Source: Fidelibacterota bacterium (GTDB lineage Bacteria; Fidelibacterota; Fidelibacteria; Fidelibacterales; Fidelibacteraceae). Taken from it: a stretch of 7,609 nucleotides of DNA. Under the pieces are notes generated by a model. That model saw only the letters and a program-made list of their open reading frames with translations. It searched no databases and was not told the origin of the DNA. Position 1 is the first letter of the stretch; each line of letters starts with the position of its first letter. Shown piece after piece: positions 1 through 4,962 of this stretch. The stretch lies in NCBI GenBank assembly GCA_016937825.1, contig JAFGVT010000025.1, forward strand, positions 1-7,609, written 5' to 3'. Position numbers and translations under genes: made by a program.

Positions 1-471
1 GTCACCCTGACAGTCCTTGTGCCGGAGTCGGGGGATGATATCCAGGCGATGAAATCGGGCATTATGGAGATCACGGATATTTTTATTGTGAACAAAGCCG
101 ACCGGCACGGTGTCGAGGCCATGGTCGTGAACCTGCAGTCGATGGTGGGCATGCGCAGCCAATATTCTTCATTACCCTGGGAACAACCCGTCATTAAAAC
201 CGTTGCAACTCTGAATCATGGAATTCGTGAAGTTCTTGATGCACTTGAACGATTCAAACGGATGCTTCAGGAACATGACAACTGGCAGCATGTGCGGAAT
301 GAACGGATGAAGAACAAGGTCCTTGAACTGGTAAACGATTCGCTTTCGGGATCGTTCTGGACCCCCGCAAGAAAACAGCTTCTCCGGAAGGAACTCCTTG
401 ATGCATCCGAAAAACAGATCAGTCCGTTTCACATAGCAGAAAAATTGATCGGTTCCTTGAGAAACACTTGA
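1..471 (+). CDS. meaB: MeaB/ArgK-type P-loop GTPase, C-terminal half (5' truncated by window edge)
   Basis: The reading frame is open from base 1 (it begins V-T-L-T-V-L-V-P-E-S-G-D-D) and ends at TGA 469-471. That gives 156 visible residues of a family usually about 310-340 long. The stretch PESGDDIQAMKSGIMEI followed by IFIVNKAD is the family signature: NKAD (residues 31-34) is the G4 guanine-specificity motif. T-V-A-T-L-N-H-G-I near residues 67-75 is where the G5 region and the 'GI..L...I' helix occur. The P-loop and switch regions lie outside the window. The C-terminal part is helical and charged, as in the dimerisation arm of MeaB. MeaB proteins are cytoplasmic GTPase chaperones that guard adenosylcobalamin loading of methylmalonyl-CoA mutase; some homologues serve other B12 mutases. 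The mutase genes are expected upstream but are not visible. No terminator follows; the -35 box of the next gene overlaps the stop codon. The GTG at 19 is internal, not a start. Family assignment is confident; the exact mutase partner is inferred. Confidence 0.9.
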   Translation, partial: VTLTVLVPESGDDIQAMKSGIMEITDIFIVNKADRHGVEAMVVNLQSMVGMRSQYSSLPWEQPVIKTVATLNHGIREVLDALERFKRMLQEHDNWQHVRNERMKNKVLELVNDSLSGSFWTPARKQLLRKELLDASEKQISPFHIAEKLIGSLRNT

Positions 472-497
472 CAATACAGGTATTTTGAATTACCTTT
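468..497 (+). promoter_or_regulatory. Candidate promoter of the LysM lipoprotein gene
   Basis: A perfect TTGACA (468-473) overlaps the meaB stop codon. It is followed after 17 bases by TACCTT (491-496, 3 of 6 matches to TATAAT). Read in the Bacteroidetes style, it is TTG (468-470), 20 bases, then TACCTTT (491-497), matching TAnnTTT of the TAnnTTTG element. Transcription would start near 502-505, giving a leader of about 30 bases that contains the Shine-Dalgarno site. The same TTG-N20-TACYTTT arrangement lies before the gene at 2526. The -10 match to the E. coli consensus is weak, so the call rests on position and on this parallel. Confidence 0.45.
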
Positions 498-520
498 CGA
501 AGATAGTAAAAATTTATGTT

Positions 521-525
521 AGGAG
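521..525 (+). promoter_or_regulatory. Shine-Dalgarno site fixing the lipoprotein start
   Basis: AGGAG lies 7 bases before the ATG at 533. The frame stays open further upstream to an ATG at 485, but that start lacks such a site and would place 16 extra residues before an otherwise standard lipoprotein signal peptide. Confidence 0.75.
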
Positions 526-532
526 ACAATAC

Positions 533-1138
533 ATGAAACGCATTTTACCCTTGTTCGCCATCGTTCTGAGCCTCTTCCTGCTCATCGGCTGCGGAGCAAA
601 AGAAGTGATCGAAGACACGCCTGCTCCTGTTGTCGAAACAGCCCCGGTCGTCGAAAAATCACCCGTTGTTGCGGAAACACCCGCTAAGGTGAAAACACCT
701 GCAGCTGAGGAAGCCGTGGTTGAAGAAGTTCTGCCCGAAGAAGTCGTTCAGCCCCTCGAAAAAGACGTCTGGGTTAAATACATGATCCAGCCGAACGATT
801 ATCTGACCAAGATCGCCATGAAAGAATACGGCGTCGTTACCATGTGGCGAAGCATCTGGGACTGGAATCTTGATGTGATCGGCAACAATCCCGACCTCAT
901 CTACCCCTACGAGGAATTGTCTCTTAAGAAAGACGCCCGCGAGGTCAAGGAACCGGAAACCTGCGGATATGAAGCTTACACGGTCAAGAAAGACGACACC
1001 CTGTGGAGCATCGCAAAAGACGTGTACGGCAACAGCTATGCCTGGATCGTACTGATGCGCGACAACCTGGAACAGCTGGGCAGCGATTACAACAGCATTA
1101 CCCCCGGCATGATCCTCAAGATCAGAACGTCACTTTAG
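533..1138 (+). CDS. Lipoprotein with two LysM domains (envelope, probably peptidoglycan-binding)
   Basis: This is a 201-residue protein. Residues 1-19 form a lipoprotein signal peptide (M-K-R, hydrophobic core, then lipobox L17-I18-G19 before C20), so the mature protein should be lipid-anchored at Cys20. Residues about 24-75 form a low-complexity linker rich in Pro, Val, Glu and Ala with repeated P-V-V-E/A units, probably spanning the periplasm. Two LysM-like units follow. The second, from Y149, is textbook: YTVKKDDTLWSIAKDVYG, an Asn in the second helix, then S-I-T-P-G-M-I-L-K-I at the end. The first (about 82-131, YMIQPNDYLTKIAMKEYG) is divergent, has several Trp residues, and has YPYEEL where the usual 'PG..L' would be. 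LysM domains bind N-acetylglucosamine polymers, so a role anchoring the envelope or sensing peptidoglycan is likely, but no enzymatic domain is present. The gene appears to be monocistronic: own promoter candidate upstream, strong terminator downstream. Start chosen from the Shine-Dalgarno site and the signal peptide. Confidence 0.88.
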   Translation: MKRILPLFAIVLSLFLLIGCGAKEVIEDTPAPVVETAPVVEKSPVVAETPAKVKTPAAEEAVVEEVLPEEVVQPLEKDVWVKYMIQPNDYLTKIAMKEYGVVTMWRSIWDWNLDVIGNNPDLIYPYEELSLKKDAREVKEPETCGYEAYTVKKDDTLWSIAKDVYGNSYAWIVLMRDNLEQLGSDYNSITPGMILKIRTSL

Positions 1139-1160
1139 ACCACCGATATTTTGGAACATC

Positions 1161-1185
1161 AGCCCCTCGAAAGAGGGGCTTTTTT
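1161..1185 (+). terminator. Intrinsic terminator after the LysM lipoprotein gene
   Basis: A perfect 8-bp stem, AGCCCCTC (1161-1168) pairing with GAGGGGCT (1173-1180), is closed by a GAAA tetraloop and followed at once by five more T (1181-1185). It starts 22 bases after the lipoprotein stop codon and separates this gene from the glycosyltransferase pair. Confidence 0.93.
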
Positions 1186-1199
1186 ATATTTATTCCGGG

Positions 1200-1215
1200 T
1201 TATTTTTTAAAATAA
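1200..1215. repeat. AT-only 16-bp palindrome upstream of the glycosyltransferase promoter
   Basis: TTATTTT (1200-1206) and AAAATAA (1209-1215) are perfect inverted copies separated by TT, inside an almost pure A+T stretch (1200-1225) just before the predicted -35 box. This could act as an UP-like element or a protein-binding site, or be chance in AT-rich DNA. Confidence 0.35.
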
Positions 1216-1222
1216 TTTAAAT

Positions 1223-1252
1223 TTTCCAAATATCGCCGCTAATCCGTATATT
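1223..1252 (+). promoter_or_regulatory. Candidate leaderless promoter of the glycosyltransferase gene
   Basis: TTTCCA (1223-1228, 4 of 6 matches to TTGACA), an 18-base spacer, then TATATT (1247-1252, 5 of 6 to TATAAT). With standard spacing, transcription would start at 1259, exactly the A of the start codon. No Shine-Dalgarno-like purine run exists between the previous terminator and the ATG, which fits a leaderless mRNA. The same arrangement recurs before the gene at 6402. Confidence 0.55.
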
Positions 1253-1258
1253 AGCCGA

Positions 1259-1954
1259 ATGAACGGCATGATACTGATACCCGCCTATAACAGCGCCCCC
1301 ACCTTGTCCGGCGTACTGAAAAAACTGGAAGCATATCCCGATCTGAAAATTTGCGTCATTGACGACGGTTCCACGGATGATACGGCCCGGATCGCAACTT
1401 CCTGCGGCATACAACTGATCCGTCACGACAGGAACCGCGGGAAGGGCGCAGCTCTGCAGACCGGGTTTGCCCATGCTCTTGAGCAGGGCGCCGGCTACGT
1501 CATTACGCATGATGCGGATGAACAGCATCCCTCGGAATTTATTCCTGCGTTCATCGACTTGCATGAAAAACATCCCGCCGCCGTTATTCTGGGCATCCGG
1601 AAACGCGACCGCAACATGCCGCCGATCCGGAAGATCAGCAACAGCCTGTCCGCCCTGTTGATCTCCCTGCGCATCCGAAGGCGCATCGATGATGTGCAGT
1701 GCGGTTTCCGCCTGATCCCGCGCGCTTATCTTACCTGGCATCTGTCCGGCATCCCGGGTTTTATCTTTGAATCGGAAGCGCTGATCGCGCTCGGAAAAAA
1801 CGGCGTCGACTTTAAGTTCATTCCCATTCCCACGATCTATCCCGTGAATGACCAAAGCAAAATGACCTATCTTGATTCCGCCTTCGGGTTCATTTTCATG
1901 TACATCGCTTCTTTTTTCAGATCTTACAAACAGGAGAACTATGACCGTCAATGA
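1259..1954 (+). CDS. Family 2 glycosyltransferase, polyprenyl-phosphate sugar transferase-like
   Basis: This 231-residue protein has a GT-A fold typical of DPM1/DPG-synthase-like enzymes, which move a sugar from a nucleotide sugar to a polyprenyl phosphate on the cytoplasmic face of the membrane. Motifs in order: ILIPAYN (5-11); VIDDGSTDDT (33-42), nucleotide binding; HDRNRGKGAALQTGF (56-70); HDADEQHP (84-91), the metal-binding DxD region; DVQCGFR (145-151); FESE (170-173); and FIPIPTIYP near residue 190. The usual DADGQHP has Glu88 in place of Gly, next to the metal site. No C-terminal transmembrane anchor is seen, only a short hydrophobic segment (about 210-222). Sugar and lipid acceptor cannot be read from the sequence. 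The gene overlaps the next by 14 bases, so the two are co-transcribed. Start: ATG 1259 is the first in frame after a stop at 1208; ATG 1268 (MILIPAYN) is an alternative. No Shine-Dalgarno site precedes either. Confidence 0.9.
   Translation: MNGMILIPAYNSAPTLSGVLKKLEAYPDLKICVIDDGSTDDTARIATSCGIQLIRHDRNRGKGAALQTGFAHALEQGAGYVITHDADEQHPSEFIPAFIDLHEKHPAAVILGIRKRDRNMPPIRKISNSLSALLISLRIRRRIDDVQCGFRLIPRAYLTWHLSGIPGFIFESEALIALGKNGVDFKFIPIPTIYPVNDQSKMTYLDSAFGFIFMYIASFFRSYKQENYDRQ
1932..1936 (+). promoter_or_regulatory. Shine-Dalgarno site of the COG2426 membrane protein, inside the upstream gene
   Basis: AGGAG lies within the glycosyltransferase coding region only 4 bases before ATG 1941, a short spacing. 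It decides the start: the frame stays open upstream to an ATG at 1872, but that would add 23 residues encoded on top of the glycosyltransferase and ahead of the family's normal N-terminus. Confidence 0.7.
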
Positions 1955-2417
1955 TTTTCTGCAGGTGATCCTTGTCACGCTCATCCCCACACTTGAACTG
2001 CGGGCAAGCCTTCCCTACGCGATCCTGGTCCTGAACATGCCCTGGCACACGGCATTCATTTTCGTTGTAGTGGTCAATATCCTTCTGGGTCCCATCGTCT
2101 ATTTCGGACTGCGCTATTTCCTCCATCTGGTGATCCGAATTCCTTTTTTCAATTCCCTCTACGAACGCTCGCTCCACAAGGTGCAGACAACAATACGGCC
2201 AAAAGTTGAAAAATACGGCGAATGGGGTTTAGCCCTGTTCATTGGAATCCCCTTGCCGGGATCGGGCGTTTATACCGGCGCGCTGGCAGCTTTTATTTTG
2301 GACATCCCGCCTAAAAAGTTCATGACCGCGACCGTGTTCGGGGTGCTGATCGCCGCCGTGATCGTTTTGCTTGTGATCATGACGGGATCGGAAGTCTTTC
2401 AGTGGATACTTAAATAA
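1941..2417 (+). CDS. Small integral membrane protein, COG2426 / Sm_multidrug_ex family
   Basis: This 158-residue protein is very hydrophobic. Two conserved family segments are visible: PTLELRASLP (16-25), matching the family's 'ELRg.iP' motif, and IPLPGSGVYTGALAA (103-117). Hydrophobic stretches lie at about 6-31, 37-64, 95-120 and 129-151, separated by a charged loop (about 66-94) containing S-L-H-K-V and the Y-G-E-W-G turn. The family name (small multidrug export protein) reflects an early proposal and is not good evidence of drug efflux. My recollection is that this family is related at fold level to DedA/VTT membrane proteins, which have paired re-entrant loops and include undecaprenyl-phosphate translocases. 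The two Pro/Gly-rich motifs here would fit such loops, but that is inference. It starts 14 bases inside the glycosyltransferase gene, implying translational coupling and perhaps a shared role in lipid-linked sugar export. No terminator is seen after the stop. Confidence 0.85.
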   Translation: MTVNDFLQVILVTLIPTLELRASLPYAILVLNMPWHTAFIFVVVVNILLGPIVYFGLRYFLHLVIRIPFFNSLYERSLHKVQTTIRPKVEKYGEWGLALFIGIPLPGSGVYTGALAAFILDIPPKKFMTATVFGVLIAAVIVLLVIMTGSEVFQWILK

Positions 2418-2456
2418 TATTCAATTTTTGCTTCATTTTCACTTAACATTTTTTTC

Positions 2457-2486
2457 TTGTGAATGATTCGTCGTTCACTTACTTTT
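2457..2486 (+). promoter_or_regulatory. Candidate Bacteroidetes-style promoter of the T9SS-type secreted protein
   Basis: TTG (2457-2459), 20 bases, then TACTTTT (2480-2486), matching TAnnTTT of the TAnnTTTG element. It lies in the AT-rich gap after the COG2426 gene. Element spacing matches the candidate at 468-497 exactly, and the distance from TA to the start codon is similar (46 against 42 bases). It resembles sigma70 boxes poorly, so the call is tentative. Confidence 0.35.
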
Positions 2487-2513
2487 AATATCAGAAAAAA
2501 ACATATAACCCAT

Positions 2514-2518
2514 GGAGG
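2514..2518 (+). promoter_or_regulatory. Shine-Dalgarno site fixing the secreted protein start
   Basis: GGAGG lies 7 bases before ATG 2526. The frame is open upstream to an ATG at 2463, but only the 2526 start places a signal peptide at the N-terminus. Confidence 0.8.
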
Positions 2519-2525
2519 CAAGACA

Positions 2526-4901
2526 ATGAAAAAGTTAAAGTTTGTTCTTCCGGGTTTGTTCTTCCTTGCGGTATTATTTGCAATACCCTATACACCGCCG
2601 GCTTACGACATGCTGGTCCTGAGTTCCTGGGATTTTTCACAGGAAGAGGTCAGCGCGTCGATCGACAGCCAGAGAGCCGTGTATGAAACATGGTTGGACA
2701 CCCCTGGAATGTACAGCAAGGGCCAGACGGGATTATTCATCCTTGATCTCTTCGCCATAAGAGATACTCTGACCGGTGCTGTGGAATTTCAGCAGCAGAT
2801 CATGTTCAATATGATCGATGAAATGTTCCATGCCGTGTATTTCGGCCAGCAGTCGCTTGACTTCATCCTGGGGGATGTCGAGGATCAGTACGAATTGATC
2901 GACAATCTCTATGCTTTCATGACCGAAGGGAAAAAAGACTCCCTGGTCGCCATGGGCGACTCGATTAAAAAGCATTTGGAAGATACCTACTTCATGACCC
3001 TGGAAAACATCGACAATACGGCTTGGGAACTCTCCCAGATCGGCGACACGCTGGGAGGTAAATTCGAAGCGATCCTGAATTCCGGAGAAGATTTCACCTT
3101 TAGGATCGGGGCTGTCCATATGGAATATGACAGCGTGGGATTCCCGTATATCGACACCTCGGATGTCGTGACGCTTTACGATGAATCCTTTCTCTGCGTC
3201 GCCGTAGCCGCGAACAATATCTTTCAGGGCTTCGAGTACTTCGGCAACGGGATCAAAAACGTCTTTGAAGGCGAAGAAACTGAAATTGCAGGAGGCATTG
3301 ACACGCTGATACTCTCCATGCGTCATTTCGAGCATGCCCTTGACACACTGAACAATCCCTACATGTTCTCGCTCATCGATTCAAGCATTCTGGCGGATAT
3401 CCGCGGCGGCGTCGTTGAAGTCGATTCCCTGCTGAACGGAAAAACCTACTTTATCGAAGACGTCGAGATCCGTCCTGTCGGGATCCTTGAGAACGTTCAG
3501 TATGGCTTGTATCAAACCTACATTGACATCTACTGGCAGCCCGATCCTTATCTGTACACCTTCAGGAACATCTTCCCTGCGGGATTGCCCGCAGAAATTG
3601 TCGAACAGATCCTCCCCGACATGATCCTGGATCCGCGCGATACGCGCGAGGAAATGACGAATTATTTGACGACCCTCGGCGCTTCCTACTCGGCTACCTT
3701 GTTTTTAAACCCGTACAATGTGGATGCTCACGTCGGACTGGGATATATCGAATTGCTTGCGATGATCCAGGATGTCGCCGATCAGGGCAGGATGATCGCA
3801 GCGCTTGCCGACGGCGGACGCATTGACAGTCTGTTCCAGAATTACGACTGGACCAACATAGACTATACCGATGAGATCGCATCCATCCGCATGCGGCTCG
3901 ATCATCATTACAGCGCCATGATGTCTGGCGATACGGTCATTTATACCCTGCTTATCAAGGACCCGAATCGTTCGGCGCCCGGACATGTTGTCCAGGAAGG
4001 CGATCTGCTTTACCCCGTCTACATCATCCCGCAGGTCACGAACGGGATCGTTCAATTTACCTATCATGTCGAAAACGCCGTCATGAACATCAAGAACGGC
4101 ATTAAAATGGTGTATGCGAAGATCGATTCCATGGTCGACATTACGCTTGACCCCAACTTGCTTGACCTGTCGAATATTGAAGAGCCTCTTGACCTGATCT
4201 ACGCACTGGAAACGTCCAATCCGAACTTCGGCGCTTTCACGCCCGAAGGCAAGGTCATGTTCGCGGCCCTGGGCGACAGCATTGCCGTCGGCATGCAGTA
4301 CATGAGCGCGTTTGCCGATACGGTCGTCGCAACCCTGGAATACGCCGAAATGCTGATGTACGAGTTCGGCATGTCCGAAACGGACTTCGACACCCTGATG
4401 ATGAACATCTATCGCGGCAACCTCATGATGCATGAAATGGCCGTGGACTTTGCCGTACCGGACGCGTATACGCGGATGGATGAAGAGAACGTGAACCTTT
4501 CGGCTTGGTTTGACAATGTTCCGGACAACCTGCTGACCGTGATGAAGAACTATTTCGAAGGCACCGATTCCTCCATGGCCGGATTCTTCCCGGACCGCAT
4601 GATCGAAGAAGGCGTCGAACCGAATGTCATTCCGCAGGAATTCGCTCTCAAGAGCAATTATCCGAATCCCTTCAATCCCATGACAACGATCGCATTTGAT
4701 CTTCCCCGCGAAGGACTGATCACGATGTCGGTATTTGACATTACGGGCCGCAGGGTCGAAACCCTGATCGACCGTCAATCCATGCAGGCAGGTTCCTACG
4801 AGCTGACATGGAATGCGGCGAAGTTCGCATCCGGCATTTATATTCTCCGGCTGCACAGCGGCAACGAGATCGCATACCGGAAAATGACATTATTGAAATA
4901 A
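2526..4901 (+). CDS. Large secreted protein with C-terminal T9SS type A-like sorting domain
   Basis: This is a 791-residue protein. The N-terminus (MKKLKF, then a hydrophobic core to about residue 20) is a signal peptide with no lipobox; cleavage could follow A19 or A26. The C-terminal ~85 residues form a beta-rich sorting domain: FALKSNYPNPFNPMTTIAF (NYPNPFNP at 711-718), then F-D-I-T-G-R-R-V, a W-N-A turn, SGIYILRL, and a basic end. In FCB bacteria such domains direct proteins through the type IX system to the cell surface or medium. The ~680 residues between are acidic and mostly helical, with short helices separated by Asn/Asp/Pro turns. The stretch around 395-420 (FLNPYNVDAHVGLGYIELL) resembles one TPR unit. 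No protease, glycosidase or other catalytic motif was recognised, so binding or structural roles seem likelier. Two segments near residues 137-147 and 575-586 resemble each other (EGK...A.GDSI). A strong terminator follows. Sorting domain assignment is confident; body function unknown. Confidence 0.88.
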   Translation: MKKLKFVLPGLFFLAVLFAIPYTPPAYDMLVLSSWDFSQEEVSASIDSQRAVYETWLDTPGMYSKGQTGLFILDLFAIRDTLTGAVEFQQQIMFNMIDEMFHAVYFGQQSLDFILGDVEDQYELIDNLYAFMTEGKKDSLVAMGDSIKKHLEDTYFMTLENIDNTAWELSQIGDTLGGKFEAILNSGEDFTFRIGAVHMEYDSVGFPYIDTSDVVTLYDESFLCVAVAANNIFQGFEYFGNGIKNVFEGEETEIAGGIDTLILSMRHFEHALDTLNNPYMFSLIDSSILADIRGGVVEVDSLLNGKTYFIEDVEIRPVGILENVQYGLYQTYIDIYWQPDPYLYTFRNIFPAGLPAEIVEQILPDMILDPRDTREEMTNYLTTLGASYSATLFLNPYNVDAHVGLGYIELLAMIQDVADQGRMIAALADGGRIDSLFQNYDWTNIDYTDEIASIRMRLDHHYSAMMSGDTVIYTLLIKDPNRSAPGHVVQEGDLLYPVYIIPQVTNGIVQFTYHVENAVMNIKNGIKMVYAKIDSMVDITLDPNLLDLSNIEEPLDLIYALETSNPNFGAFTPEGKVMFAALGDSIAVGMQYMSAFADTVVATLEYAEMLMYEFGMSETDFDTLMMNIYRGNLMMHEMAVDFAVPDAYTRMDEENVNLSAWFDNVPDNLLTVMKNYFEGTDSSMAGFFPDRMIEEGVEPNVIPQEFALKSNYPNPFNPMTTIAFDLPREGLITMSVFDITGRRVETLIDRQSMQAGSYELTWNAAKFASGIYILRLHSGNEIAYRKMTLLK

Positions 4902-4920
4902 CCCGAGAATGAAAACAGCA

Positions 4921-4954
4921 GATCAGCCGCCGTACCCCGGCGGCTGATCCTTTT
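4921..4954 (+). terminator. Intrinsic terminator after the T9SS-type protein gene
   Basis: A perfect 12-bp stem, GATCAGCCGCCG (4921-4932) pairing with CGGCGGCTGATC (4938-4949), has a 5-base loop (TACCC). It is followed by C and then TTTT (4951-4954). The stem is very stable but the T-tract is short and ends in CC, so read-through is possible. It ends 8 bases before the next start codon. Confidence 0.85.
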
Positions 4955-4962
4955 CCAGGCCA

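Noticed and set aside
1872..1940. Upstream in-frame start for the COG2426 protein at 1872
   Set aside because: It would add 23 residues encoded on top of the glycosyltransferase. ATG 1941 has its own AGGAG and gives the family's usual N-terminus.
1217..1990. Minus-strand open frame of 257 codons over the glycosyltransferase
   Set aside because: It is also in codon register with the sense gene and explained by the same codon bias. The sense strand carries all the family 2 glycosyltransferase motifs.
1941..2417. Calling the small membrane protein a drug efflux pump
   Set aside because: The family name suggests it, but nothing in the sequence supports drug transport and the glycosyltransferase neighbour points elsewhere.
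2418..2456. Terminator after the COG2426 gene
   Set aside because: The stretch is T-rich, but I found no hairpin before the T-runs.
2463..2525. Upstream in-frame extension of the secreted protein from ATG 2463
   Set aside because: It would put 21 basic residues before a standard signal peptide and ignores the GGAGG at 2514-2518.
3705..4856. Long open frame of 383 codons on the minus strand
   Set aside because: It is in exact codon register with the 791-residue gene and remains open because that stretch uses no TTA, CTA or TCA codons. Its product is His/Asp/Val-rich with no signal peptide or motif, and the sense protein is clearly real.
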